From Bacillus sp. ISL-37 (GTDB taxonomy: Bacteria > Bacillota > Bacilli > Bacillales > Cytobacillaceae): a DNA stretch of 64,000 bases. The notes under the pieces are model-generated. The model was not told the origin of the DNA. It did not search any database and was given only the letters and a program-made list of their open reading frames with translations. The translations under genes were made by a program, and so were the position numbers. Shown piece after piece: positions 37,130 to 47,028 of the stretch; the stretch's first letter is position 1; each line of letters opens with the position of its first letter. The stretch lies in contig NZ_JAGGQL010000001.1 in assembly GCF_018613315.1 (NCBI RefSeq), positions 1 through 64,000 on the forward strand, in the 5' to 3' direction.

Positions 37130-37154
37130 CTTATCCACCTCGACTATTCTACTC
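37125..37154 (-). promoter_or_regulatory. NAG-triplet cluster over the hisC ribosome site (possible TRAP site)
   Basis: Reading the minus strand: GAG, UAG, UAG, GAG with spacings 0, 2, 2, then AAG and GAG flanking the hisC start. TRAP binds (G/U)AG triplets spaced 2-3 bases. The cluster is shorter and less regular than proven sites. Confidence 0.25.
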
Positions 37155-37233
37155 TTTAATCCGCTATCTAATTAAAGCGATAAAGAACATGTATTTATCA
37201 TACACTGTTTGGCGCTCAGGAAAAAGTATAAAT

Positions 37234-37590
37234 TTATAGATCAGGTCTAAGTCCAGAAGCTCCATCAAGATAAATGTGCTTGACCTCTTCCTGTGTTTTT
37301 TCAGTGTTGAAATGGATCATGACTCTGATACACTTCTGTAGCGAGCCGGGGACGGATAATTCTTGCATGCACATAACTGGAACATACGTCCAGCCAGCTA
37401 AATTCCTTAATGCCCTTGCCGGAAAGGCTGCATCAACATCATCAGTTGCTGAAATGAAAATTGAAGCAACTTGATCCGGAGCGATATTATTAGAAACGAT
37501 AGCTTCTTTTAAAAGCCTTTCAGTCGCAGAAATGATTTCCTGCTCATCATTCTCGTTTACTGTAATAGCTCCTCTTACTCCCCTAATCAT
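37234..37590 (-). CDS. aroH: Chorismate mutase AroH
   Basis: A 118-residue trimeric AroH-class chorismate mutase converting chorismate to prephenate. IRGVRGAITVNEND holds the active-site Arg; FPARALRNLAGW and VPVMCMQELSVPGSLQKCIR complete the site. It lacks the last several residues of the 127-residue B. subtilis enzyme, ending at LRPDL. It starts 2 bases after aroB. Confidence 0.95.
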   Translation of the reverse strand: MIRGVRGAITVNENDEQEIISATERLLKEAIVSNNIAPDQVASIFISATDDVDAAFPARALRNLAGWTYVPVMCMQELSVPGSLQKCIRVMIHFNTEKTQEEVKHIYLDGASGLRPDL

Positions 37591-37591
37591 C

Positions 37592-38677
37592 TTACTCCCC
37601 CTCTTCTACAAACTTCTTCAGGTTCATCATCAATACTTTTTCCTCTATTTCAATGAGTGCAGGAACTCCAATCTTCTCTAGTAAAACGAAACGAATCGTA
37701 TTGTTTACAGCTTTTTTATCCTGTTTCATTCTTTCGATCAGCTGCTCATTAGCAAGTCCGGCTGGGATTGAAGTTTCGTACCCTAGATTCTTAAGCCAGA
37801 TTTTGAATGCTTCTCTATTAAAATCAAGCCCTAGCAATTGTGTGCTCAACTGAAGAGAAAATAGCATACCAATGGCTACTGCTTCCCCGTGTGTCACTTT
37901 TCCATAACCTGCTTCTGCTTCAATTGCGTGGCCTAGTGTGTGCCCAAAATTCAAAAATGCACGAATTCCGGTTTCTCTTTCATCCTCTGCGATAACAGAA
38001 CCTTTAACTTGGATGCCTTTTGTCAAAAACTCAAGCAACTGTGAGTCATTCGTATTATCCAAAGACTGAATTTCTTCCCTAAGCCAGTAATAGAAGTTTT
38101 CATCGCTTATTAACGAGTGCTTGATTACTTCAGCAAAGCCAGACCGTACTTCATGTTCAGGTAGGGTCTTCAGGTAATCGAGATCGTAAACAACAGCATC
38201 GGGTTGATGGAATGCTCCAATCATGTTCTTGCCTAATGGATGGTTGACCGCTACTTTTCCTCCCACCGCACTGTCATGTGCAAGAATAGTGGTCGGGACT
38301 TGTATGAAGCGAATCCCCCTCATATAAGTAGCGGCGACAAATCCTGCTAAATCTCCTACGGCCCCTCCGCCAAAAGAGATGATCAGCGATTTCCTGTCAA
38401 GTTTATTTTCAAGCGCTGTTGAAAGGCAATCTTTATATACATCGAATGTTTTCGCCTGTTCTCCTGATGGGACGATTTTCTCAATAATCCCTTCCAGAGC
38501 AGTATGTTCGTGGAATGAATCAAGATGATGCTGTGCCACTGTTTCATCAGTAATGACCATGATAGATGTGTAACTGTCTTCAGCACCATGAATAATATCG
38601 CGTAATTGCTGAATTGCACCTTTTCCGATGTGTACTGGATAAGATTTTGTGCTTGTATGGATATTCACTTGCAGCAT
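37592..38677 (-). CDS. aroB: 3-dehydroquinate synthase
   Basis: A 361-residue NAD- and metal-dependent enzyme forming 3-dehydroquinate from DAHP. Landmarks: PSGEQAKTFD, FGGGAVGDLAGFVAATYMRG (NAD), and zinc ligands in GHTLGHAIE and KVTHGEAVAIGM. It lies 2 bases after aroC and 2 bases before aroH. Confidence 0.97.
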   Translation of the reverse strand: MLQVNIHTSTKSYPVHIGKGAIQQLRDIIHGAEDSYTSIMVITDETVAQHHLDSFHEHTALEGIIEKIVPSGEQAKTFDVYKDCLSTALENKLDRKSLIISFGGGAVGDLAGFVAATYMRGIRFIQVPTTILAHDSAVGGKVAVNHPLGKNMIGAFHQPDAVVYDLDYLKTLPEHEVRSGFAEVIKHSLISDENFYYWLREEIQSLDNTNDSQLLEFLTKGIQVKGSVIAEDERETGIRAFLNFGHTLGHAIEAEAGYGKVTHGEAVAIGMLFSLQLSTQLLGLDFNREAFKIWLKNLGYETSIPAGLANEQLIERMKQDKKAVNNTIRFVLLEKIGVPALIEIEEKVLMMNLKKFVEEGE

Positions 38678-38679
38678 CT

Positions 38680-39852
38680 TTAAAAATCCCTCGCAGTCCT
38701 TCTTTGCTCTTCGATTGATGCCTTCAGTGTGTCAAATCGATCCGCATAAAATTGGTCTACGATAGCAGAGGCAAGCTCCCAGGCAACAACGCTTTCCGCA
38801 ACCACTGCTGCTGCAGGGACAGCACATGCATCAGAGCGTTCAATGCTCGCGGCAAAAGGTTCCTTTGACTCGATATCGACACTCATCAATGGCTTGTAAA
38901 GAGTCGGGATTGGTTTCATTACCCCACGGACAACAATTGGCATGCCCGTTGTCATCCCGCCTTCAAGCCCTCCAAGCCGGTTCGTTTTCCGGTAGTAACC
39001 CCGTCCCTCTTCCCAGGCTATCTCATCATGGACCTGGCTGCCAGGCCTGCTGGCAGCTTCAAAACCGATCCCAATCTCAACTCCTTTGAAAGCATTGATG
39101 CTCATAATGGCCGCAGCAAGCTTTCCATCAAGCTTGCGGTCATAATGAACATAACTGCCCACTCCAGCGGGCATTCCCTCTGCAATCACCTCAACAACAC
39201 CGCCAATAGAGTCTCCATTTTGCTTAGCGTCATCAATTGCTGCCATCATCTTCGTTCCTGCATCTGAATCGAAGCATCTGACTGGAGAAGCTTCTGTTAT
39301 TTCTTTAAGCTGTTCCAGTGATGTGAAGTCTTGCTTTTCAGCTTTAACTCCACCGATTTCAACAACATGGGCAACTAACTCGATACCCAGCAGTGACAGT
39401 AGTTTCTTTGCGGCAGCACCCGCTGCGACCCTGACAGTCGTTTCTCGGGCAGATGAACGTTCAAGAACATTTCTCATATCTCGATGCCCATATTTAATCG
39501 CGCCGTTTAAGTCTGCGTGACCAGGACGGGGACGAGAAATTATCCTTTTCACTTCATCAGCGGATTGTTCATCGAGCGGTTCCTGGCCCATAATCCCGGT
39601 CCAATGCTTCCAATCATTATTTTCAACAACCAAGGCTATCGGCGAACCTAATGTCAGTCCATGCCGAATTCCTGAAGTGATCTGCACCTGATCCTTTTCG
39701 ATTTGCATTCTTCTTCCGCGGCCGTAGCCTTTCTGCCGGCGAGCAAGCTCTTTGTTTATATCTTCTGCTACTAGCGGCATGCCTGCTGGCATCCCCTCTA
39801 TAATGGTTGTTAGCTGCGGTCCATGTGATTCTCCCGCTGTTAAATATCTCAT
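38680..39852 (-). CDS. aroC: Chorismate synthase
   Basis: A 390-residue FMN-dependent enzyme forming chorismate from EPSP. N-terminal GESHGPQLT, the FMN-site [28 protein letters not shown] region, and the DxDxR-like C-terminal region are intact. It is called aroF in B. subtilis. First gene of the aroC-aroB-aroH-hisC-tyrA-aroA run. Confidence 0.97.
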   Translation of the reverse strand: MRYLTAGESHGPQLTTIIEGMPAGMPLVAEDINKELARRQKGYGRGRRMQIEKDQVQITSGIRHGLTLGSPIALVVENNDWKHWTGIMGQEPLDEQSADEVKRIISRPRPGHADLNGAIKYGHRDMRNVLERSSARETTVRVAAGAAAKKLLSLLGIELVAHVVEIGGVKAEKQDFTSLEQLKEITEASPVRCFDSDAGTKMMAAIDDAKQNGDSIGGVVEVIAEGMPAGVGSYVHYDRKLDGKLAAAIMSINAFKGVEIGIGFEAASRPGSQVHDEIAWEEGRGYYRKTNRLGGLEGGMTTGMPIVVRGVMKPIPTLYKPLMSVDIESKEPFAASIERSDACAVPAAAVVAESVVAWELASAIVDQFYADRFDTLKASIEEQRRTARDF

Positions 39853-40046
39853 ACACTTTCTCCCTTCAACTCGCTAAAGGATTTGTTTTACTATATCATA
39901 CAGTTCAACAGAAATAAATTAAAAATTTCGAAATATGTATTATTCCTTTTCAAGAATGAAGTCATTTTATCATGAAGCATGTTGAGTCGCAAAAAACAAT
40001 CTTCCTCTTAACACTTCACATGAAGAAATTGAATCCCATTCATTCG

Positions 40047-40084
40047 AAAAAAAGCAAGGAGGAGCACGGAATCCCGGCTCCTCC
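40047..40084 (-). terminator. Terminator of cheR
   Basis: GGAGGAGC/GCTCCTCC stem, extended by CCG/CGG with one bulge, followed on the minus strand by TTGCTTTTTTT; 3 bases after the cheR stop. Confidence 0.8.
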
Positions 40085-40086
40085 AT

Positions 40087-40941
<855 letters not shown>

Positions 40942-40972
40942 TCATATATCCGGAGAGCTATAAAAACGTCCC

Positions 40973-41009
40973 GAAAAAGAAAAAGGACACTTGCTTTTCA
41001 CAAGTGTCC
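40973..41009 (-). terminator. Terminator of ndk
   Basis: A perfect 9-bp stem (GGACACTTG 40985-40993 with CAAGTGTCC 41001-41009), T-rich tail CTTTTTCTTTTT on the minus strand. Confidence 0.85.
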
Positions 41010-41045
41010 GGAGTTTATTTAATAGATTAGCCGCTTACGCTTTTC

Positions 41046-41492
41046 TTAGTAAACCCACTCGTTGATTAATTTGCTGTATTCAGCTAGTTCTTCTTGTTTG
41101 AAGAATAGTCCGATTTCACGTTCAGCGCTTTCTGGTGAGTCAGATCCGTGAATTACGTTCTTGCCTACAGTCACACCGAATTCTCCACGGATAGTTCCAG
41201 GAGCTGCATCCTTAGGGTTTGTAGCACCCATCATCTGGCGTGCAGTTGCAATTACATTCTCGCCCTGCCATACCATAGCGAATACTGGTCCTGAAGTGAT
41301 GAAGTCTACTAATTCGCCGAAGAATGGACGCTCTTTATGTTCGCCATAATGCTCTTCAGCAAGTTCTCTTGGGATGTTCATAAGTTTTGCGCCAACTAGC
41401 TGGAAGCCTTTCTTTTCGAAACGAGCTACAACTTCACCGATCAGGTTGCGTTGTACTCCGTCAGGCTTGACCATCAAATAAGTCTTTTCCAT
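41046..41492 (-). CDS. ndk: Nucleoside diphosphate kinase
   Basis: A 148-residue enzyme exchanging gamma phosphates among nucleotides. [19 protein letters not shown] and [18 protein letters not shown] with the phosphorylated His are typical. Start at 41492 follows AGGAGTGG; the in-frame GTG at 41501 overlaps it. Confidence 0.97.
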   Translation of the reverse strand: MEKTYLMVKPDGVQRNLIGEVVARFEKKGFQLVGAKLMNIPRELAEEHYGEHKERPFFGELVDFITSGPVFAMVWQGENVIATARQMMGATNPKDAAPGTIRGEFGVTVGKNVIHGSDSPESAEREIGLFFKQEELAEYSKLINEWVY

Positions 41493-41583
41493 GAGTTCCA
41501 CTCCTATTTCTTATATGTATGTGAACCGCTTACAAAAGCAATCCTTAGAAATAGTATCATTTTTTTGAAAAATTCGCAACTTG

Positions 41584-42546
41584 CTAATACTTGCGTTTTC
41601 CAATGAATTTCGCGATATCACGCAATGACTTATTTGCCTTATTGGACGGAAGTTCATCAAGGATTGCCAGGGCTTTATCCAGATAACGATCACTGATCTC
41701 CAGTGATTTTTCAATCGCACCTGATTCCTGTACAAGCTTCAGGATTTCATTCAGTTCTTCTCCTGGCATGCCTTCATGGACAGTCCTAATCTGGCTCTTG
41801 ATGTAGTCATCCTGCATTGCGTACAGTACAGGAAGAGTGATATTACCCTGGAGAAGGTCACCGCCAGCCGGCTTACCAAGTTCCTTTTCTGTACCCGTAA
41901 AATCTAGCACATCATCAGTAATCTGGAAGGACATACCGACATAGTAGCCAAACTTATACAATTTACGATGATCCTGCTCCGGAACACCTGCCACCACTGC
42001 ACCCAGCTGGCAGCTTGCGGCAATAAGAAGTGCTGTCTTCCGCTTGATTCGCAACAAGTAATTACGCAGGTTTTGATCAAAATTATATTTATCTTTTATT
42101 TGTTCAATCTCGCCAACGCTTAGTTCGACGATAGTATCTGAGAGAATCTGGTGGGCTGTTGGATTTTCAATGTCAGTCATAAGCTCCAGTGCCCTGGCAA
42201 AAATATAATCCCCTGTATACATCGCAATCCTGTTATCCCATTTCGCTTTGATTGTCGCCTGCCCTCTACGCAATTCAGCATCGTCGATGACGTCATCGTG
42301 CACAAGGGAGGCCATATGGATGAGCTCCAGGGAGACAGCGACATCCTTGATGATTTCAATATCGTAATCACCGAATTTACCACCAAGGAGAACAAAAACG
42401 GGTCTGATCCGTTTCCCGCCAGCCTTAAGCAAATGAAGGCTTGCCTGTCTGAGCAGCTGGGAATCCGCCTGGATTGCTTCTTCCAGCTCTCTTTCAATCA
42501 ATGTCAAATCAGAATTCAAATATGTATATAATAGCTTCATCTTCAT
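41584..42546 (-). CDS. hepT: Heptaprenyl diphosphate synthase component 2
   Basis: A 320-residue trans-prenyltransferase subunit that, with HepS, makes the C35 side chain of menaquinone-7. The first Asp-rich motif is DDVIDDAELRRG and the second is ITDDVLDFTG; GGKRIRP and the chain-length region are present. It ends GKRKY like the B. subtilis protein. It is separated from menG by 395 bases, whereas the pair is usually adjacent. Confidence 0.96.
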   Translation of the reverse strand: MKMKLLYTYLNSDLTLIERELEEAIQADSQLLRQASLHLLKAGGKRIRPVFVLLGGKFGDYDIEIIKDVAVSLELIHMASLVHDDVIDDAELRRGQATIKAKWDNRIAMYTGDYIFARALELMTDIENPTAHQILSDTIVELSVGEIEQIKDKYNFDQNLRNYLLRIKRKTALLIAASCQLGAVVAGVPEQDHRKLYKFGYYVGMSFQITDDVLDFTGTEKELGKPAGGDLLQGNITLPVLYAMQDDYIKSQIRTVHEGMPGEELNEILKLVQESGAIEKSLEISDRYLDKALAILDELPSNKANKSLRDIAKFIGKRKY

Positions 42547-42563
42547 ATTTATCCACCCAGCTT

Positions 42564-42695
42564 TTACATCCTAGATATCCATTGATGAAACTGCAGCATT
42601 TTCCTTTCCGCAGCCTCAATGCAATCAGGAGATTTCTTATATGCTCGGAGCTTTCCATCCAGCCCAGCTAATAGGTTACTTTCTTTTGGAACCAA
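42564..42695 (-). CDS. Possible small ORF upstream of hepT
   Basis: A 43-codon frame with a TTG start reads as a hydrophilic, helical peptide (LLAGLDGKLRAYKKSPDC and on), with an acceptable amino-acid composition. There is no well-placed ribosome binding site and no known homologue, so it may be chance or the remnant of a gene. Confidence 0.15.
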   Translation of the reverse strand: MVPKESNLLAGLDGKLRAYKKSPDCIEAAERKMLQFHQWISRM

Positions 42696-42840
42696 TCTAT
42701 ATACAGGTCACTCCGTTAATCCGTAACAAAGCAACAACACTAAACAAAACAGGCTGACCTTCCTTGCCGAGCGAAAAAGAAAAGGACAGCCATTGTTTAT
42801 TGAATATAGTATCAGAATGTATATTCATCTGAAAGAATGG

Positions 42841-42941
42841 TCCAGCTCCAGCGCATTGCCAGCCTTCGACCTAGAAACGGCTCCGATTATCGAAAGAAGC
42901 CACTCAAGGTGTAGTCTTTTACCAGTACGCTTGCGCTTCTC
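42841..42941 (-). repeat. Decayed copy of the 130-bp structured repeat
   Basis: In inverted orientation: TCCAGCTCCAGCGC at the left and CGCTTGCGCTTCTC at the right match the ends of the intact copies. The centre is diverged. It directly abuts the menG stop codon. Confidence 0.65.
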
Positions 42942-43643
42942 TTATTTGCGGCCGATATGTACGGCAGCTACTCCACCGCTATATGGTTTATATTCAACGC
43001 TCACGAATCCTGCTTCAGAGAACATTTTCGCTAGCTCTTTCATACCTGGGAAATCCTTTGCGGATTCCTGGAGCCAGGAATACTCATCATAGCTCTTCGC
43101 GAACAGTTTGCCGAACATCGGCATGATAAACCTGAAGTACAATCTGTAAGCATGCTTAAAACCTGGCATTGTAGGCTGGGAAGTTTCCAGGCATACTGCC
43201 ATACCGCCCGGCTTTAGGACTCTGTACATTTCACGAAGCACCTGATTGTAATCAGGGACATTCCTCAAACCAAAACCAATAGTGACATAGTCAAAGCTAT
43301 TATCCTCAAATGGGAGCTCCATTGCGTTCCCATGGATTAGTGCTGCCTGATCCAAATTGCGGGCCTGCAATTTCTCCTCGCCAATCTTCAGCATATTTTT
43401 GCTGAAATCAAGTCCGACCACATCGCCATCTCTGCCTGCTGCTTCTGCAAGCGCAATTGTCCAATCAGCGGTACCACAGCACACATCAAGTGCTTTGGCT
43501 CCTTTTGGGACATTCATCTTTTTCATTGTGTCATTGCGCCATTTTATATGCTGCTGAAAACTGATGACAGAATTCATCTGGTCATAATTTTCATAGATTT
43601 TTTCAAAGACTCCATGAACACGTTGTTCTTTCGATTGCTGCAT
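42942..43643 (-). CDS. menG: Demethylmenaquinone methyltransferase
   Basis: A 233-residue UbiE/MenG SAM methyltransferase, last step of menaquinone synthesis. [20 protein letters not shown] (SAM motif I), GLDFSKNML and the post-II region [16 protein letters not shown] are clear. It lies 4 bases after hepS, forming hepS-menG-hepT. Confidence 0.96.
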   Translation of the reverse strand: MQQSKEQRVHGVFEKIYENYDQMNSVISFQQHIKWRNDTMKKMNVPKGAKALDVCCGTADWTIALAEAAGRDGDVVGLDFSKNMLKIGEEKLQARNLDQAALIHGNAMELPFEDNSFDYVTIGFGLRNVPDYNQVLREMYRVLKPGGMAVCLETSQPTMPGFKHAYRLYFRFIMPMFGKLFAKSYDEYSWLQESAKDFPGMKELAKMFSEAGFVSVEYKPYSGGVAAVHIGRK

Positions 43644-43647
43644 TGCA

Positions 43648-44484
43648 TTACCCTTCTTCCGCGAAATTTTTAGACATGGTCTGGTGCTGCCCGGAGATCA
43701 GGTCTAACCGTTCTATCAGCAAGCTGTTCATCCCTGGCAGCTTCTTTAACGCTGAATTAATCTTCGTCATTGAAAATTCAATATATCGTGTGCAAATTGT
43801 TAAAAGGTATTTTTGCTGTTCAGAAGAAATTTCAGTTGTACTCTGGTCCACTTTTGGCAAAGCAATTTTTTTCAGTGCATTGAAAACCAGCGAACTACCG
43901 TTTTTAATGAACTTCGTTTCTTCAGATAGCATCCTCTTGACAAAAAGCCAGTTAGAAGCGAATTCAAACCATTCAGCCGCATCAAAATGATCAGCGACCT
44001 TGCCTAAAAGAGACGACTCGATTAATTTTACACTTTCCATTAATTTATCGATCGCTTCAGTTTCTTTTTGATACAGCGAAATTTTGTGCTCATTGACTTC
44101 TTTTACACCTGAAGCCAATCGCTTGATCATTTCTATATCATCCATATCAGCCAGCAGCTTGTAGTATAGTCCGCTGAAATAAATTCCAGCTAGAACTGTC
44201 AACTGGCGGCGCTTATGGGTTTCATCCTCTTCACCTGGTTGTGAATTATGGACATGCTCATGGGTATCAAGGGCAATTTGCAGGAGCATTGCAGTCACAG
44301 TGTAATTCTTTGCTCTATCCTGATCTACCTCCTGCTGTTCCAGCAAGGAAGTAAGCAACAAGAGCCGGTCATCATCTATAAATGGAGATTTTACATGCTC
44401 CCGCAAATAAGGATGTGAAAGTTTTTCGAGAAGAAGCTCTCTGGTGCCGTCTAATTTGTTTTGTAAATCTAGCAAATAAATCAC
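43648..44484 (-). CDS. hepS: Heptaprenyl diphosphate synthase component 1
   Basis: A 278-residue small regulatory subunit of heptaprenyl diphosphate synthase. [11 protein letters not shown]-type segment ([18 protein letters not shown]), [20 protein letters not shown] and [11 protein letters not shown] match B. subtilis HepS; it lacks Asp-rich motifs as expected. A GTG at 44484 is the likely start, with AAGGGG 7 bases upstream. Confidence 0.93.
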   Translation of the reverse strand: MIYLLDLQNKLDGTRELLLEKLSHPYLREHVKSPFIDDDRLLLLTSLLEQQEVDQDRAKNYTVTAMLLQIALDTHEHVHNSQPGEEDETHKRRQLTVLAGIYFSGLYYKLLADMDDIEMIKRLASGVKEVNEHKISLYQKETEAIDKLMESVKLIESSLLGKVADHFDAAEWFEFASNWLFVKRMLSEETKFIKNGSSLVFNALKKIALPKVDQSTTEISSEQQKYLLTICTRYIEFSMTKINSALKKLPGMNSLLIERLDLISGQHQTMSKNFAEEG

Positions 44485-44742
44485 CCTTGTTCCCCTTATT
44501 TATGTTGGATTGCCGGCGACATTGTTCAATCAGGAAAGCCAGCAATATGCAGATAGCTGGTTGTCTCTAAAACAGACATAAAAAAAGCGCCTAAATAACT
44601 AGTTTGCAGTTGTACCGAACATTCCAAGGCAGTGACAATTATATCACAAATAGTGAAAACATGAACGAGATATTATAAATTAAACCCTATTTGAGATGAA
44701 TTGAGCTTGATTTTGTAACAAAATAGTTGGTTTTTGAATTTA

Positions 44743-44976
44743 TTACTTCTTCTCACTCACTATTTCACCAAATGGTGTGACAATTTTTGCATGTCCCCTG
44801 ATTTTAATGGCTGATGTATGTTCTGTGAACTGGGCAATCATAACTTCTCCCTGATCAAGCTTCTCTGAGTGATGGAATCGAGTGTCTGTTCCTCTAGTAA
44901 GACCAATCACGTTCACACCATCCTCGATGGCCTTAATCACTACATAGTCCGTGTTAACACCTTGTTTCTTATCCAT
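44743..44976 (-). CDS. mtrB: Trp RNA-binding attenuation protein TRAP
   Basis: A 77-residue subunit of the 11-mer ring that, with bound tryptophan, wraps (G/U)AG-repeat RNA to attenuate trp transcription or block translation. [28 protein letters not shown] and [17 protein letters not shown] carry the Trp pocket and the RNA-binding Lys/Arg residues. It follows folE (mtrA-mtrB of B. subtilis). The trp operon is not in its usual place in this window. Confidence 0.97.
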   Translation of the reverse strand: MDKKQGVNTDYVVIKAIEDGVNVIGLTRGTDTRFHHSEKLDQGEVMIAQFTEHTSAIKIRGHAKIVTPFGEIVSEKK

Positions 44977-45057
44977 TATTATCCCCCTTACAGGAAAGAA
45001 TATGTCGAGTCCGGGACGGACCCGTTAAGTCGCAGTTATGTTTGTTTATGTATAGCA

Positions 45058-45086
45058 AAAGGCTAAAAGAATTCCTTTCAGCCTTT
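45058..45086 (-). terminator. Possible terminator between folE and mtrB
   Basis: A 12-bp stem (45075-45086 with 45058-45069, one G-U pair) with a short T-run on the minus strand, 50 bases after the folE stop. Confidence 0.5.
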
Positions 45087-45134
45087 GAAAACTTTTGAAT
45101 GTTACTTTACGAAAAACTTCATTGCTACAGTTCT

Positions 45135-45701
45135 TTAACCTTTTATCAATGAGAGAATTTCAGCTCTTGCGTTTACATCCTCTGCTAGAGTTCCTCTTAC
45201 AGCAGATGTAACTGTTTTTGAGCCGGGTTTCTTGACTCCTCTCATTGTCATGCACATATGTTCCGCTTCTACCACTACCATGACACCATGGGGATCCAGC
45301 TTTTCCATTATGGAATTCGCAATAGTAGAAGTGATCCTTTCCTGTAACTGAGGTCTTTTCGCTACTGCTTCCACAGCTCTTGCAAGCTTGCTAAGTCCTG
45401 TAACCTTGCCTCCACGTGGAATGTACGCGACATGTGCCTTGCCGAAGAAAGGAACAAGATGATGTTCACACATTGAATAGAAAGGGATATCCTTGACCAA
45501 AACAAGTTCCTCATGGTCCTCACCAAAAATGGTTTCAAAATATTCTTTAGGATCCTGGTTCAACCCCGAGAAAACTTCCTCATACATCTTCGCGACCCGC
45601 TTGGGAGTATCAAGCAAACCTTCCCTGTTTGGGTCTTCACCAACTGCCTCTAATATTAAACGCACCGCATCTTCGATTTGGGCACGATTGACGTTTGACA
45701 T
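45135..45701 (-). CDS. folE: GTP cyclohydrolase I
   Basis: A 188-residue FolE1 (MtrA) that converts GTP to dihydroneopterin triphosphate, first step of folate synthesis. Zinc ligands lie in [12 protein letters not shown] and [32 protein letters not shown] is typical. It is upstream of mtrB as in the B. subtilis mtr operon. Confidence 0.97.
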   Translation of the reverse strand: MSNVNRAQIEDAVRLILEAVGEDPNREGLLDTPKRVAKMYEEVFSGLNQDPKEYFETIFGEDHEELVLVKDIPFYSMCEHHLVPFFGKAHVAYIPRGGKVTGLSKLARAVEAVAKRPQLQERITSTIANSIMEKLDPHGVMVVVEAEHMCMTMRGVKKPGSKTVTSAVRGTLAEDVNARAEILSLIKG

Positions 45702-45824
45702 CTGCGTTTCCTCCTATGATCCGACAATCTCATTATAATCTTGCATAGTTAAGCAACTAATTGATTATAATATTTTCATCTTAGCATAACCAATTCTCAG
45801 CAGGCAAAACTTAATATTCCATAA

Positions 45825-45954
45825 GAACAAAAAGCGCAAGCGCCTTGTTCAGCTCCGACAAGCGCTGGAGGGCCTGACAGTGAAGACGCTCTTTGACTTC
45901 ATTGACAGGACCGAAGCGTCTCGAGGGGCTAGGCGCTGGAGCTGGATTAAGAAA
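45825..45954. repeat. 130-bp structured repeat, intact copy 2
   Basis: A 130-bp element matching 17519-17649 throughout. Differences are concentrated in paired arms: AGACGC with GCGTCT here against AGTCG with CGACT in copy 1. Located between folE and the hbs terminator. Confidence 0.85.
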
Positions 45955-45979
45955 ACTTCATGGAGTTATCTACAACTCA

Positions 45980-46013
45980 ATAAGAAAAAGGCCGCGAACG
46001 GGTCGCGGCCTTT
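45980..46013 (-). terminator. Terminator of hbs
   Basis: A perfect 11-bp GC-rich stem (46003-46013 with 45987-45997), loop CCCGT on the minus strand, followed by TTTTTCTT, 35 bases after the hbs stop. Confidence 0.88.
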
Positions 46014-46047
46014 AGGGTTTAGCATACGCTCAGTGCGTCGTATGTAA

Positions 46048-46320
46048 TTATTTCACTGCATCCTTAAGCGCTTTGCCAGGTTTGAAAGCAGGCACCTTGC
46101 TTGCAGAGATTTCGATTTCATCACCAGTTTGTGGGTTGCGTCCTTTACGGGCAGCGCGCTCACGAACTTCGAAGTTACCAAAACCGATTAATTGTACTTT
46201 GTCCCCATCTTTTAATGCATTTAAGATTGAATCAAAAACAGCGTCAACTGCTTTTGTTGCATCTTTCTTAGAAAGCTCACTAGCTTCTGCAACTGCATTG
46301 ATAAGTTCTGTTTTGTTCAT
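46048..46320 (-). CDS. hbs: HU-type nucleoid protein HBsu
   Basis: A 90-residue histone-like DNA-binding protein. [14 protein letters not shown], the [21 protein letters not shown] beta-arm and [16 protein letters not shown] are diagnostic. Start at 46320 follows GGGAGGAGGTGAA. A perfect 13-bp palindrome lies about 100 bases upstream. Confidence 0.97.
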   Translation of the reverse strand: MNKTELINAVAEASELSKKDATKAVDAVFDSILNALKDGDKVQLIGFGNFEVRERAARKGRNPQTGDEIEISASKVPAFKPGKALKDAVK

Positions 46321-46423
46321 GCCATTCACCTCCTCCCAAAGAGATCCCATTGCTCAGAAATTAAGCATCTTACTACATTTCTAAACAAAACATATGAATT
46401 CTATACGTTGCTGGAAGATTTTA

Positions 46424-46452
46424 TTATCATAGTTTTAAAAAAACTATGATAA
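46424..46452. repeat. Perfect 13-bp palindrome upstream of hbs
   Basis: TTATCATAGTTTT (46424-46436) pairs with AAAACTATGATAA (46440-46452) across three A residues. No T-run suitable for minus-strand termination follows it. It may be an operator or an mRNA leader structure of hbs. Confidence 0.6.
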
Positions 46453-46498
46453 AGAAACCTTAAATCGCTTGAAACCCTGTTATATAAGGCTTTGTAAG

Positions 46499-46696
46499 CT
46501 ACAACGCTAATTCTGTTAAAAGATTATCATAATGTTTTACTCTTATCAAGATAATTTCAAGAAATAATGGGAATCTTTTCTTCTTTGAAACATAATTGTA
46601 ATATGTTGACCCTAATTTATTACCCGTAACAAGCAGTATCAAACATACAATAATGAATTTTATGCCTTTTCTCCTGATTACGCAAGCAGTCAACAA
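46499..46696 (-). CDS. Doubtful small membrane ORF upstream of hbs
   Basis: A 65-codon frame with one hydrophobic segment (IKFIIVCLILLVTG) and a basic second half. AGGAGAAAAGG precedes an ATA codon rather than an ATG, and upstream starts are TTG without a clear ribosome site. I see no family. It could be a decayed gene or chance. Confidence 0.2.
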   Translation of the reverse strand: MLTACVIRRKGIKFIIVCLILLVTGNKLGSTYYNYVSKKKRFPLFLEIILIRVKHYDNLLTELAL

Positions 46697-46814
46697 GGTC
46701 TTTAATCATATTTTACTGAAAGTAAGTTATATTAGAAGATTAATTTTGGTCCAAAGTTACTTGTAAATCAACTAGATAGAGTGAAAATCAATCTCTTCTG
46801 GCAGACAAAACAAA

Positions 46815-46999
46815 ATGCTATTCACGTAAAGATTTTTGTTAAAATCCTAAAGCCGATTTTAACGTAATATATACCCATTTTGCAGGTGGGTATTAAGTTT
46901 GCATGCTCTTTTCTCATAAGAAGCGTCAACTTCACGAAGAAATATTGGTGATTCAATCCATTTTGTATTCAATAGCAACAAAGTTTGAGAAAAGAGCCA
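46815..46999 (-). repeat. MITE-like 185-bp repeat, copy B
   Basis: Shares the fully conserved hairpin (GTTAAAATC ... GATTTTAAC) and the 12-bp long-range inverted repeat with copies A, C and D; the left end is diverged. Its right end is 30 bases from the spoIVA stop. Confidence 0.85.
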
Positions 47000-47002
47000 A
47001 AC

Positions 47003-47024
47003 AAAAAGACTCCCAAAAGGAGTC
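47003..47024 (-). terminator. Terminator of spoIVA
   Basis: GACTCC/GGAGTC stem with loop TTTTG and TTTTT on the minus strand, 5 bases after the spoIVA stop; copy B of the repeat begins just beyond. Confidence 0.75.
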
Positions 47025-47028
47025 AAAA

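Noticed and set aside
44485-44742. Possible RNA gene or leader between mtrB and hepS
   Set aside because: A/T-rich with no stable hairpin, no ribosome site and no conserved element that I can recognise.
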